A stretch of 64,000 nucleotides of DNA, taken from assembly GCF_003364265.1 (NCBI RefSeq), contig NZ_NXLW01000001.1:62001-126000 (forward strand), given 5' to 3'. Source of the stretch: Helicobacter aurati (GTDB lineage Bacteria; Campylobacterota; Campylobacteria; Campylobacterales; Helicobacteraceae). The notes beneath the pieces are model-generated. The model ran no database searches and was not told the origin of the DNA. It saw only the letters and a program-made list of their open reading frames with translations. Below, one piece after another: positions 36,813 through 46,477 of the stretch. Position 1 is the first letter of the stretch; the number at the start of each line of letters is the position of its first letter. Both the position numbers and the translations under genes were made by a program.

Positions 36813-38252
36813 TTACGCAAAAGGTGAGTGTTTTTGGAACTTTGCTTTATCTTCTGCACTCATATGTGGATTAAGCATATTTTTGGGTTGGAAAATTTCA
36901 TCAAGTTGCTCTTTGCTCAAAAGTTTTTTTTCTAATGTAATTTCTTTGACAGATTTACCTGTTTGCAGAGATTCTTTAGCAATAGAAGCAGAATTCTCAT
37001 AGCCAATATAAGGATTAAGTGCGGTAACAATACCAATGCTATTATATACAAAATCGCTACACACTTTTTCATTTGCAGTAATGCCATCAATACATCGGCT
37101 TGCAAGTGTGAGCATAGCATTCCTCATCATTGAAATAGAATTAAATAAACCGTAAGCAATTACAGGTTCAAAAACATTGAGTTGGAGCTGCCCGCCTTCA
37201 CTTGCAAAACTTACAGTAACATCATTACCAATCACCGCATAACATACTTGATTGACAACTTCAGGAATTACAGGATTAACTTTTCCGGGCATAATGGAAC
37301 TTCCAGGCTGCATTTTGGGTAAATTGATTTCGTTTAATCCAGCTCTTGGACCAGAACTTAGCAAGCGCAAATCATTACAAACTTTAGAAAGCTTCACGGC
37401 AACTCTTTTTAACACACCGCTTACTTGTACATACGCCCCTGTATCTTGTGTTGCTTCAATTAAATCATCGGCGGTTTGAAATGGGCATCCTGTGACTTCG
37501 CATAATTTTTTTTGCACAATCTTAGGATAATCAGGATGTGAATTTATCCCAGTACCAATAGCAGTGCCGCCCATATTAATTTCAGTGATAAGATTTCTTG
37601 CTTCAAGCACTCTAGCAATGTCTTCCCCCATCATTACTGCAAATGTGTGAAACTCTTGTCCTAATGTCATAGGCACGGCATCTTGGAGCTGAGTGCGACC
37701 CATCTTTAAAACATTTTTAAACTCTTGCGCCTTTTTTTCAAATGAAGATTTTAAGACTTCCATATCCTTTGCTAATGCAGAAAGCTCATCATAAAGGGCT
37801 ACATGGATAGCTGTAGGATAGGAATCATTAGTTGATTGTGAAAGATTTACGTGGTCATTTGGGTGGCAGTATTGATACTCGCCTTTTTTATGCCCCATAA
37901 TTTCTAAGGCTAGATTTGCTATTACTTCATTGGTATTCATATTTGTGCTTGTTCCAGCTCCGCCTTGTATCATGTCAACGACAAACTGCTCTCTTAACTC
38001 TCCAGCTATAAGCCTATCGCATGCTTTACAAATCGCATCTTTTTTTGTATCATCGAGTAATTTAAGCTCATTGTTTGCCAGGGCTGCTGCTTTTTTGACT
38101 TGCGCGAATGCCTTAATGAAACTTGGATAACTACTTAACTTATCACCTGTAATATTAAAATTCTGTAATGCTCTATAAGTCTGTACACCATAATATACAT
38201 TGTCTGCAATTTCGAGTTCGCCAATAAAGTCATGCTCTGTTCGTGTTCCCAT
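36813..38252 (-). CDS. aspA: aspartate ammonia-lyase (aspartase)
   Basis: AspA turns aspartate into fumarate and ammonia; in Campylobacterota this feeds fumarate respiration and amino-acid use. The 479-residue protein has the superfamily segments TEHDFIGELEIADNVYYGVQTYRA, GGAGTSTNMNTNEV, NDHVNLSQSTNDSYPTA and the catalytic loop GSSIMPGKVNP. Aspartase rather than fumarase is favoured by the start and by overall motif wording, though closely related fumarase C cannot be excluded without alignment. It diverges from ald, whose product also acts in amino-acid catabolism. Confidence 0.92.
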   Translation of the reverse strand: MGTRTEHDFIGELEIADNVYYGVQTYRALQNFNITGDKLSSYPSFIKAFAQVKKAAALANNELKLLDDTKKDAICKACDRLIAGELREQFVVDMIQGGAGTSTNMNTNEVIANLALEIMGHKKGEYQYCHPNDHVNLSQSTNDSYPTAIHVALYDELSALAKDMEVLKSSFEKKAQEFKNVLKMGRTQLQDAVPMTLGQEFHTFAVMMGEDIARVLEARNLITEINMGGTAIGTGINSHPDYPKIVQKKLCEVTGCPFQTADDLIEATQDTGAYVQVSGVLKRVAVKLSKVCNDLRLLSSGPRAGLNEINLPKMQPGSSIMPGKVNPVIPEVVNQVCYAVIGNDVTVSFASEGGQLQLNVFEPVIAYGLFNSISMMRNAMLTLASRCIDGITANEKVCSDFVYNSIGIVTALNPYIGYENSASIAKESLQTGKSVKEITLEKKLLSKEQLDEIFQPKNMLNPHMSAEDKAKFQKHSPFA

Positions 38253-38378
38253 ATATTGTATCCTTACATTAAAATTACAGTCCTATGACCGCGCAAGAAT
38301 TATAACTAAATATACTTTTGTAAAGGCTTATAACGCTGTGGGTAACTTTCAATTTAACTGAATAGCAACGATTTGTAG

Positions 38379-38384
38379 TATAAT
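38379..38384 (+). promoter_or_regulatory. -10 box of ald
   Basis: A perfect TATAAT sits 28 nt before the ald ATG in the 160-nt gap shared with divergent aspA. Confidence 0.55.
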
Positions 38385-38412
38385 GTAGGCAAGTATATGA
38401 TAAGGATTATCT

Positions 38413-39528
38413 ATGAATATTTGTATTCCAAAAGAAATAATGAATCACGAGCATAGAGTAGGGTTAGTACCTAGTGATGTTGCACTTCTTAAGCATTCTA
38501 ATCCTACACATAAAATCTACATGGAAGATGGACTAGGTTCTACCATAGGCTATACAAATGCAGATTATGAAAATGCGGGTGCAATCGTCTTAAAAAGCGC
38601 AAAAGAAATTTGGGAATGCGCGGATTTACTTGTAAAATGCAAAGAACCTATTGAGACAGAATTTCGATTCCTGCACAAAGATATGGTGTTATATAGCTTT
38701 CTTGATTTAGCCTACTCCGCTGAACTAGCTCAAGCATTGGTAGATTCTAAAGTAACGTCTATTTGTGGTGAAACGATTGCCGGACCTATGGGCAATTACC
38801 CCGTATTAAGTGCCATGAGCGAAGTAACAGGCAAATTCGCCGCCCAACACGCAGCTACTCTGCTTGCAACTAATTATGGCGGTAGAGGCGTGCTTCTTGG
38901 CGGATGCGCTGGTGTTGCTCCTGCTAAAGCTGTAATTGTAGGGGGTGGTGTAGTCGGAATGAATGCCGCTAAGGTACTAGTTGGAATGGGAGCAGATGTA
39001 TGGATACTTGACATCAATACCCTTAAGGTAGCACAACATCCTTTAGTAATAAATAATCAAGTAAAGCTGCTTTATAGCAATGAAGATTCTATCAAATACG
39101 TTTTGCAAGGTGCAGATATTCTAATTGGTGCCGTATTAATAACAGCTACTTCCACACCTAAGGTGATTACAAGAGAACACTTAAAACTTATGAATAAAGG
39201 TGGGGTAGTGCTTGATGTATCAGTAGATCTTGGAGGATGTATTGAAACCGCAAGGCAAACCACACATGACAATCCGATATACATCGAAGAAGATTTGGTT
39301 CATTATGGTGTTCCTAATATCCCTGGTGTTATTGCTCGTACCTCAAGCATTACTTATTCTTACGAATCTTTACCTTACGTCCAAACTATCGCCAATCAAG
39401 GATGGAAAGAAATGTTAAAGATGCCGGGTGCTCTTGGAGGATTAAACGCCTATAACGGTAAAATTGCCCTAAAATCTGTCTCTCAAGCATTCAAGTTGCC
39501 CTATATAGATTCCACAACTTTACTATGA
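38413..39528 (+). CDS. ald: alanine dehydrogenase
   Basis: Ald converts L-alanine to pyruvate and ammonia with NAD+. The 371-residue protein has the family start IPKEIMNHEHRVGLVPSDV, the substrate-binding VKCKEPIETEF, and the NAD Rossmann motif VGGGVVGMNAAKVLVGMGADVWILD. The later VDLGGCIETARQTTHDNP segment is also typical. It has its own -10 box and is followed after 10 nt by a glycosyltransferase gene with GAGGGGA upstream, so read-through is possible but probably not functional coupling. Confidence 0.96.
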   Translation: MNICIPKEIMNHEHRVGLVPSDVALLKHSNPTHKIYMEDGLGSTIGYTNADYENAGAIVLKSAKEIWECADLLVKCKEPIETEFRFLHKDMVLYSFLDLAYSAELAQALVDSKVTSICGETIAGPMGNYPVLSAMSEVTGKFAAQHAATLLATNYGGRGVLLGGCAGVAPAKAVIVGGGVVGMNAAKVLVGMGADVWILDINTLKVAQHPLVINNQVKLLYSNEDSIKYVLQGADILIGAVLITATSTPKVITREHLKLMNKGGVVLDVSVDLGGCIETARQTTHDNPIYIEEDLVHYGVPNIPGVIARTSSITYSYESLPYVQTIANQGWKEMLKMPGALGGLNAYNGKIALKSVSQAFKLPYIDSTTLL

Positions 39529-39538
39529 GGGGAATACA

Positions 39539-40486
39539 ATGTCATGCCCACTTGTAAGCATTGTTCTGCCAACCTATAATGGCGAGCAATATCTTGCCCA
39601 ATCCATAGAATCCATCCTCAATCAAACCTATAAAAACATTGAACTCATTATTGTCAATGATTGCTCAACTGACAACACAAAGCAGATTATAGAATCTTAT
39701 GCAAAGCAAGATAATCGCATAAAGCTTATTCATAATGATGTCAATCAAAAACTCCCGAAGTCTCTTAACATAGGTTTCGCCCATGCAAATGGCATATATT
39801 GGACATGGACATCGGACGATAATTACTATGTAACGCAAGCTATAGAAAGCATGCTAAACTTCCTAGAGACACATACTGATTATATTATGGTTTGTGCGGA
39901 TTACATTATCGTAAGAGAAAAGAAACAAAGTAAAAGGCATGTAGAATCTCAACCAGAGAATCTTATCGTCTATGACGGAATAGGAGCATGTTTCTTGTAT
40001 CGAGCAGAAATAGCCAAAGAGGTGGGATTCTATAATGAATCAAAATTCCTTGTAGAAGACTATGAATATTGGCTACGTATGGGATTAAAAGGCAAAATTG
40101 GGGAACTACATACATCATTATATTATTACAGACATCATAAGAATAGTCTGACTTCCAAAAGAGGGTTAGAGATTATGAAAAGAAAGCTAGACTTGCAAAT
40201 GGAATTTATGGATTCTTATTTCTCCGTTTATCCTTACTTACAAAATACATCTGCCTATCAAGAATTGCAGGCTTTACGAATTGTCCATACTCACAGCAAT
40301 GAGTCTGCCGATTCTATTATGGAATCTTTATCTCCACTCAATGCAGATTCTAGAATCCTATATCGAATCCTTAAAGACCATTACAAAGCGACACATAATA
40401 CAGTATTTCTCGAAACAATTAATAAATTAGGATTACAGTATAAAATCAGAGCTTATTTATTACGTAGCAGAGTAAAGCCGCTTTAG
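39539..40486 (+). CDS. family 2 (GT-A) glycosyltransferase
   Basis: This 315-residue enzyme transfers a sugar from a nucleotide donor, probably onto a surface glycan. The GT2 fold is clear: VSIVLPTYNGEQYLAQSIESILNQTYKNIELIIVNDCSTDNT at residues 6-47, with the donor-binding Asp pair region TSDDNYY (about residue 92), and later FLVEDYEYWLRM. No transmembrane segment, so cytoplasmic or peripheral. Its start is repeated downstream as a decayed copy at 40694-40756. Acceptor and sugar are not known. Confidence 0.92.
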   Translation: MSCPLVSIVLPTYNGEQYLAQSIESILNQTYKNIELIIVNDCSTDNTKQIIESYAKQDNRIKLIHNDVNQKLPKSLNIGFAHANGIYWTWTSDDNYYVTQAIESMLNFLETHTDYIMVCADYIIVREKKQSKRHVESQPENLIVYDGIGACFLYRAEIAKEVGFYNESKFLVEDYEYWLRMGLKGKIGELHTSLYYYRHHKNSLTSKRGLEIMKRKLDLQMEFMDSYFSVYPYLQNTSAYQELQALRIVHTHSNESADSIMESLSPLNADSRILYRILKDHYKATHNTVFLETINKLGLQYKIRAYLLRSRVKPL

Positions 40487-40693
40487 AATCTTATGATTTC
40501 TACCCCTATGATTTTTACAAGCACTCCCCTAACTATTAACACATACTTCATTAATATACTCTTCGATTTAACCCAAAATTTGCTCAATCTATATACAAAA
40601 ATCTAAGATAACTCCTCCAAACTTTATAGATACCAAACACCCACAAACTAAAATCACAACACAGATCTACCAAGATTCCAAGAAAACAATAAG

Positions 40694-40756
40694 CACTTGT
40701 AAGCATTGTTCTGCCAACCTAGTAATGGCGAGCAATATCTTGCCCAATCCATAGAA
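40694..40756 (+). pseudogene. decayed copy of the glycosyltransferase 5' end
   Basis: This 63-nt stretch repeats 39549-39610 almost exactly, coding for about residues 4-24 of the GT2 gene (from LVSIVLPT to YLAQSIE). One extra G in the copy breaks the frame, and the sequence then diverges. It lies in the 415-nt gap between the GT2 gene and the EamA transporter; the rest of that gap shows no gene. It is a duplication scar or the trace of a lost paralogue. Confidence 0.8.
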
Positions 40757-40901
40757 ATTCCTTGAAAGTTATAATCTTTATAACCATCGATAATGACAAT
40801 ACAAACAATATCAAGGCTACTAAATATTTAATCTACACTTTCTATTAAGGTTTCAAGTATTTGTTTTATAATTACTTATTAATCTTAATTAGGGAGCAAA
40901 T

Positions 40902-41789
40902 ATGAAAACCTTAATGATTATTGCGATGATGGGTTGGGGACTTGTATGGCCGCTTTCAAAATTTATGAGCGAAGCACTCAATCCAGAGCAGGCTTCTTTT
41001 ACGCGTTTTGTTTTAGTTAGCGCAAGTTTTTTACCTATTATGTTGTATTACAAAATCTCTTTTAAGATTCCAAAATGCGCTTTGTTACCAACCTGTCTAA
41101 CGGGCATTTTCTGTGCAATGTATAATTATCTTATGTATGTAGGGTTGCAATATGGTAGTGCTGGCAGTGCAGGGGTTATAGCCGAAGTATTGCCTCTTAT
41201 TATCGCAGCATTTCTTTGGAGCTTCATTCGTAAGAACAGACTGCTTAAACGTGAAAAATGGGGGTTATTATTAGGCGTTATTTCTGGGGCTTTCTTAATC
41301 AATATTTTTGATGATATACATGCCTTTTTTACACCATTTAATAGTATTTATCTTTTAGCTGCAGTTTGTTGGGCGTTCCTTATGATTTCTTCACGTTATG
41401 CTAGTGAACATATTTCTGCGGTTACGCTTAGTTTTTATTCAAGCTGCATTACAACTTGTTCATTATCGTCTAGTTTTTTCTTTTATGGTATCGATGATTT
41501 TTTGAAAGTTGATTGGAAATTCTGGCTTGCTACAAGTATCGCAGCACTATTTTGCACGACATTTTCAACAACAATCTATTATCGTGGATTGCATCTTTTA
41601 GGTGTAACACAAGGCGGCGTTTATGCGCTACTTGTTCCTATTTTTGCGCTAGGCTTTTCGTGGATATTATTAGCCGAGATTCCACAATGGCATACTATTA
41701 TTGGAGGAATTATTGCGATTTTTGCAATTTATTTGATTAATTACTTTAATCCTAAGCATTTCACAAAATCATCTAAACATTCTTCATAA
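40902..41789 (+). CDS. EamA/DMT-superfamily permease
   Basis: A 295-residue inner-membrane protein with about ten transmembrane segments arranged as two EamA repeats (the second starting near LLAAVCWAFLMISSRY). It belongs to the drug/metabolite transporter superfamily; members move amino acids, nucleotide sugars or drugs. The start MIIAMMGWGLVWPLSKFMSE is typical. Substrate cannot be read. AGGGAGC precedes the ATG. It converges with argD, 2 nt between stops. Confidence 0.9.
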   Translation: MKTLMIIAMMGWGLVWPLSKFMSEALNPEQASFTRFVLVSASFLPIMLYYKISFKIPKCALLPTCLTGIFCAMYNYLMYVGLQYGSAGSAGVIAEVLPLIIAAFLWSFIRKNRLLKREKWGLLLGVISGAFLINIFDDIHAFFTPFNSIYLLAAVCWAFLMISSRYASEHISAVTLSFYSSCITTCSLSSSFFFYGIDDFLKVDWKFWLATSIAALFCTTFSTTIYYRGLHLLGVTQGGVYALLVPIFALGFSWILLAEIPQWHTIIGGIIAIFAIYLINYFNPKHFTKSSKHSS

Positions 41790-41791
41790 TG

Positions 41792-43018
41792 TTAGTTAAG
41801 CCCAAGTTCTCGCAATGTTTGTCGTAGCTTATCAATCATTTTGTCAATATGTTCTTTTTGTATAATCAAAGGCGGCGCAAAACGTAAGCTATTTTCTCCT
41901 GCGGGAAGAATAATTAATCCATTTTTGAGAGCTTGAGAGATAATTTCTGTATTTTTACATTCTTGTTTGTCTGTTATCCACATACCTTGTAATAATCCCA
42001 ATCCTTGTCGCTTTGTAAAAATTGTATATTCTTCAACAAGGGAATCTAGCACGCAAATCAAATGTTTAGCACTAGATTCTACATTGGCTAAAATATTCTC
42101 TCTTTCAAATATATCAAAAACCGCATTAACCCCAGCGCATACCAATGGATTGCCACCATACGTTGTGCCATGATCACCTACACCTAATGAAGAATTAGCC
42201 ACATGCTCCGACACACCGAACGCACCGACAGGCAACCCGCAGCCAAGTGCTTTAGCAGTGCTAAATATGTCTGGCAAAATATCATAATGCTGCCATGCAA
42301 ACATTTTGCCTGTTCTTCCCATACCACATTGAATCTCATCAAGTATAAGCAAAATATCATTCTCATCGCAAATTTTACGAATTTTTGTCAGAAAGTCCTT
42401 TTTTGCAGGAGTAATTCCGCCTTCTCCTTGTATAGTTTCTAGGAAAATAGCACAAGTTTGAGAATCTATATTACGTTCAACGCTTGCAATTTCGTTAAAA
42501 TCAGCAAAACGAATACCGTCTAACAATGGTTTAAAAGGTTCTTGATAAGCTGTATTCCCCGTAATGGATAATGCACCCAAGCTTCTCCCATGAAAGCCAT
42601 TTTTAAAGGCTATAATGTTGTGCTTATGATGTTTATCGCGTAAAAAAGCATATTTTTTTGCAACCTTTATTGCACCTTCATTAGCCTCTGTTCCAGAATT
42701 TGTCCAAAAAATTTTTGCCATGCCACTAGCACGACATAGCTTTTGTGCGGCAGTAATTGATGGAATATTGTAATAGAGATTTGAAGTATGCAATACTTTG
42801 CCTATTTGTTGCTGTATTGCCTCATTGAAATCTTTATGCTGGTATCCCAACCCAGAAACAGCTATACCTGCGCCAAAATCTAAGTAGGCATTATTGTCCG
42901 TATCATAGAGAAACACTCCTTCGCCGCGTTCAATAACAAAAGGGTACCTCGCGTAAGTTTTTAGTAGTACGTCTTGAGCCTGTGTCAGCACAGATTGAGA
43001 ATCTTGTGAATGTTGCAT
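41792..43018 (-). CDS. argD: acetylornithine aminotransferase
   Basis: ArgD is a PLP aminotransferase of arginine synthesis (and often of lysine/DAP as DapC). The core motifs are present: YLDFGAGIAVSGLGYQH, NSGTEANEGAIKVAKKYA, FHGRSLGALSITG, ILDEIQCGMGRTGKMFAWQH, and STAKALGCGLPVGAF with the PLP Lys. I place the start at the ATG at 43018 (408 residues) since AAGGATT precedes it; the frame can extend eleven codons further. A LysE-type exporter gene lies upstream on the same strand, 90 nt away, which is thematically fitting. Confidence 0.93.
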   Translation of the reverse strand: MQHSQDSQSVLTQAQDVLLKTYARYPFVIERGEGVFLYDTDNNAYLDFGAGIAVSGLGYQHKDFNEAIQQQIGKVLHTSNLYYNIPSITAAQKLCRASGMAKIFWTNSGTEANEGAIKVAKKYAFLRDKHHKHNIIAFKNGFHGRSLGALSITGNTAYQEPFKPLLDGIRFADFNEIASVERNIDSQTCAIFLETIQGEGGITPAKKDFLTKIRKICDENDILLILDEIQCGMGRTGKMFAWQHYDILPDIFSTAKALGCGLPVGAFGVSEHVANSSLGVGDHGTTYGGNPLVCAGVNAVFDIFERENILANVESSAKHLICVLDSLVEEYTIFTKRQGLGLLQGMWITDKQECKNTEIISQALKNGLIILPAGENSLRFAPPLIIQKEHIDKMIDKLRQTLRELGLN

Positions 43019-43108
43019 AATAATCCTTAATAAAATCAAGTTTTCAGTCATTCAAGATTTTACAATAAAAAAGAGAATAAAGTCATCAGGCAAAAAATAT
43101 ATTAATCA

Positions 43109-43741
43109 CTACAAATTACATATCTCATTAATACTAAAAAGCAAAAGATTATAAGCTATAGCAAACATGATTAGGGCTACCATTATATTGATAACTACCC
43201 AAGTTTTTGGATTTCTAAAATATTTACTCGCTTTATTGGCTAAGAATCCAAGCGAAAAAAACCAAACACCAGAAGCGAATATCGACCCACACGCAAAAGC
43301 AATTTTTTCAAAAACATTAAGCGAAAGCGCAAGTGTGCCAATAATGACAATCGCATCAAGATATACATGGGGATTCAACAAGGTAATGATTAATGTGTAT
43401 AGGAGAGTTTTACGCAACGACGTAACAGCAATAGCATTATCTGTGATAGCAATGGATCTCCATTTATACAGAGATTGTAGCGCATTAATTGCATACCATG
43501 TAACAAAACATGTACCGCAGATTCCAAGTAATATTGTGATAAGTTTATTATTTGCGAGGAAATTTGCTACTCCAAAAATACCTAAATTTATCAATATTAC
43601 ATCACACATAAAGCATACAAAACATACCCAAAAGACATGATTGTTCAGTATGCCCTGCTTTAGAATAAAGAGATTCTGTGCGCCAATTGCTGCGATGAGG
43701 GAAAGAGAAAGCAAGAAACCTTTTATACCATATTCAACCAT
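43109..43741 (-). CDS. LysE/ArgO-type amino acid exporter
   Basis: A 210-residue inner-membrane protein with about six hydrophobic segments and the LysE-superfamily start GFLLSLSLIAAIGAQNLFILKQG (the QN/GAQN region) and LLNPHVYLDAIVIIGTLA in the middle. LysE/ArgO proteins export lysine and arginine. Its position just upstream of argD suggests, but does not prove, an arginine or lysine link. Substrate unknown. Confidence 0.88.
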   Translation of the reverse strand: MVEYGIKGFLLSLSLIAAIGAQNLFILKQGILNNHVFWVCFVCFMCDVILINLGIFGVANFLANNKLITILLGICGTCFVTWYAINALQSLYKWRSIAITDNAIAVTSLRKTLLYTLIITLLNPHVYLDAIVIIGTLALSLNVFEKIAFACGSIFASGVWFFSLGFLANKASKYFRNPKTWVVINIMVALIMFAIAYNLLLFSINEICNL

Positions 43742-44062
43742 TTACTTCCTAAATATGTGCTTATAAACCAATCAATAATTTTATATTCTTAAAGGAAATT
43801 GTAGCTTATTGTGAAGCAATTTACTGCTAATACAAATTATAAATAGTGTACTATTCTTTTAGAAAATTTTAGAATCTCTTTAACAGGTGTTAAAAATATT
43901 TATGCTTGCAACGCGGGCAATCAGCAATCAAATAATTACCCATTCACTATCGCTTATTGCAATCGATCATTCATACCACTATGGGGGCATATCAGGCAAA
44001 AGGATAGTATAGACAAGAACATAACCTAAGAATCTATGTTATACAAAAATATAATGAATCTG
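43742..44062. other. 321-nt intergenic region
   Basis: Between the LysE gene and the end of tpiA. A 36-codon plus-strand frame (43902-44012) starting at ATG has no ribosome site and no recognised family. Nothing else was seen. Confidence 0.4.
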
Positions 44063-44758
44063 CTAACAAACACATCGAATGATGTCTGCAAAATTACTAG
44101 ATTCAAGACTAGCACTTCCAACTAAAATTCCATCTGTTACTGCACAAATTTCTTTAGCATTTGTTGTAGAAACACTCCCGCCATATAAACAAATTTTTAC
44201 CCCCATAGAACGTAATATTTCCCGAACTCTAAGAATATATTCTAGTGTTGCGACCTGTTTACTGCCAATAGCCCAAAGAGGCTCATAGGCAATATATAAA
44301 AAAGGATAATCAAGGTTAATGCCTTGTAATTGTTGTTGAAAAAAAGATTCTAATTTATCCCACAATCCAAACAGCAACGAATCTTCACCTATACAAAGTA
44401 TAATTTTTTTATGAGCATTTGCACAGAAATGGAATTTTTCCTGAATGAATGCTACACTCTCGCCCAATAATCTACGTCTTTCACTATGCCCAAGCAATAC
44501 ATGATTGATTCCCAATGAATCTAATACTTCAAGCCCTATTTCACCCGTAAAAGCACCATTAGCAGCTGGATAAATATTTTGTGCTCCAATATGAAAGTAA
44601 CAAAAGTTATTAGCACTAAGACTTGCCATATTAGGAAAAACAACAATTTCATTTTGAAGATAATGACTTTTGGCAAGATGTGTTTCTAAGGCATAAAGAT
44701 ATTTTTGTGTGCTACTCGGAGTATGATATGCCTTAAAATTAGCAGCTATGACTTTCAT
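44063..44758 (-). CDS. tpiA: triosephosphate isomerase
   Basis: TpiA interconverts DHAP and glyceraldehyde 3-phosphate. The 231-residue protein is slightly short for the family but keeps the key parts: start VIAANFKAYHTP (with Asn and Lys), LLGHSERRRLLGE with the catalytic His, AYEPLWAIGS with the catalytic Glu, and LYGGSVSTTNA plus DGILVGSASL at the phosphate site. It diverges from lptB. Confidence 0.95.
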   Translation of the reverse strand: MKVIAANFKAYHTPSSTQKYLYALETHLAKSHYLQNEIVVFPNMASLSANNFCYFHIGAQNIYPAANGAFTGEIGLEVLDSLGINHVLLGHSERRRLLGESVAFIQEKFHFCANAHKKIILCIGEDSLLFGLWDKLESFFQQQLQGINLDYPFLYIAYEPLWAIGSKQVATLEYILRVREILRSMGVKICLYGGSVSTTNAKEICAVTDGILVGSASLESSNFADIIRCVC

Positions 44759-44844
44759 GTTTTACCTTCACTATAAAGTTTAAGCTATAATCTTAGCACA
44801 TTTTTTAGACACAGCCAGCAAATAATACGTTAGGAATACGTCGT

Positions 44845-45567
44845 ATGAATACCCTAAAAGCAGAGAATCTAAGCAAACAAATTAAAAAAACAAAAATTGT
44901 TAATAATATCTCTTTGGAAGTGCATAGCAACGAGGTTGTAGGATTACTTGGTCCAAATGGCGCAGGAAAAACAACAACATTCTATATGATTTGCGGACTT
45001 CTTAAACCTAGCGAAGGAAAAGTCTTTTTAGATAATCAAGATATTTCTGATGCTCCATTACATAAGAGGAGCAATATGGGTATAGGCTATCTCCCTCAAG
45101 AATCTAGCGTTTTTAAGGATTTAACGGTAGAGCACAATCTCTTGCTTGCTGCACAAAATTCCTTTACCAACAAAAACGAAATTCGATCGCGTATTGAAGA
45201 AATGTTAGAAGCCTTTAATATTGAAACCATCCGCGATAGACGGGGCGTTAGCCTCAGTGGTGGGGAACGTAGGCGAGTAGAAATTGCAAGAGCCTTAGTC
45301 AAATCTCCAAAATTCATTTTACTTGATGAACCATTTGCAGGCGTTGATCCAATCGCTGTGCTAGATATTCAGAAAATTATTCAAACCCTTGTAGACATGA
45401 ATATTGGCGTATTAATTACCGATCATAATGTCCGTGAAACATTAGGAGTATGTCACCGTGCTTATGTCATTAAAAGCGGTACATTATTTGCTAGTGGACA
45501 CTCTCAAGAAATTTATCAAAATCCGTTGGTGCAAAAATACTACTTGGGAGAAAACTTTAAACCATAA
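44845..45567 (+). CDS. lptB: LPS export ABC ATPase LptB
   Basis: LptB powers extraction of lipopolysaccharide from the inner membrane with LptFG. The 240-residue ATPase has Walker [11 protein letters not shown]-loop YLPQESSVF, signature [17 protein letters not shown], Walker [14 protein letters not shown] and the H-loop ITDHNVRE. The wording of the signature and the GVDPIAV segment point to LptB rather than other ABC ATPases. No lptFG or lptA is adjacent. Confidence 0.94.
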   Translation: MNTLKAENLSKQIKKTKIVNNISLEVHSNEVVGLLGPNGAGKTTTFYMICGLLKPSEGKVFLDNQDISDAPLHKRSNMGIGYLPQESSVFKDLTVEHNLLLAAQNSFTNKNEIRSRIEEMLEAFNIETIRDRRGVSLSGGERRRVEIARALVKSPKFILLDEPFAGVDPIAVLDIQKIIQTLVDMNIGVLITDHNVRETLGVCHRAYVIKSGTLFASGHSQEIYQNPLVQKYYLGENFKP

Positions 45568-45710
45568 ATCCCATAACTTATTACCATTAATACACTAGAA
45601 ATCTCTATACCGCACTTGCAAGCATTGCAAAATATCGAATAGGCTGTTTCTAGCGTCTACTCATTGCAATATAGAGCAACATAATACAAACATTACTAAG
45701 AAGGCAAATT

Positions 45711-46349
45711 ATGCAACAACTCTTAGAATCATTAACGCAGATCGGACATAAAACAACATATAATGCAAATGCAATAGTGTTTTTTGAGAATGAAAAGGCA
45801 GAACGGCTTTTTCTTTTATTGCGTGGTAAAGTTCGACTTTATAGAAGTAAAACGGAAATATATAACAAAGAAACTCGCTATAAAGAATACACGATACACA
45901 CGCTCTGTGCGCCCAATTTTATTGCTGAAATGCCGTTTTTTATGGAATCGCACTATCCAGCAAATGCGCAATGTGTAGAGCAAAGTGAAATTATAAGTAT
46001 TACCTTGCAAGCATTTAAAAAACACCTACAAAATAGTGAATTTTGTCTGCTTTTTATTACTTCGCTCTGCCAAAAAATTCGTATTTTAGAATCTTATATC
46101 ACTACACAGAATCAAAATTTGCAAACACGTTTTTTACACTTTCTCAATACACACCAAAATATTCTTCCCACACTCACACAAAAACATATCGCTCAACATC
46201 TCAATACCAATCCAGAATCTCTCTCTCGTCTTATTAAGTCTTACAAAAACAAAGGATTAATTAGTACAAATAAAGGGAAAATTATCATACAAGATTATGC
46301 TCTCTTGTATACATATTTATCTATACAAGAATCTCATGAAACACCATGA
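45711..46349 (+). CDS. Crp/Fnr-family transcription regulator
   Basis: The 212-residue protein has an N-terminal cyclic-nucleotide-like sensor domain (ANAIVFFENEKAERLFLLLRGKVRLY) and a C-terminal winged helix (LTQKHIAQHLNTNPESLSRLIKSYKNKGLI). There is no N-terminal Cys cluster, so it is not a classical FNR iron-sulfur sensor; a haem or other ligand is possible. Target genes are not known. It lies between lptB and a small unknown gene, with AAGGCAAATT before its ATG. Confidence 0.88.
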   Translation: MQQLLESLTQIGHKTTYNANAIVFFENEKAERLFLLLRGKVRLYRSKTEIYNKETRYKEYTIHTLCAPNFIAEMPFFMESHYPANAQCVEQSEIISITLQAFKKHLQNSEFCLLFITSLCQKIRILESYITTQNQNLQTRFLHFLNTHQNILPTLTQKHIAQHLNTNPESLSRLIKSYKNKGLISTNKGKIIIQDYALLYTYLSIQESHETP

Positions 46350-46477
46350 AATACTGCCTTATCGCAGAATAATAAACATACAATAAGAATTATCAAAAGA
46401 TATTTCTATTGAATTTAAAAGTTTATGAAATTTACTTGCTTAAGCTACAATACTGCATTTTACTGAAAGGAATAATT

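Noticed and set aside
43902-44012. 36-codon ORF in the LysE-tpiA gap
   Set aside because: It has a start but no ribosome site or family match; too short to call.
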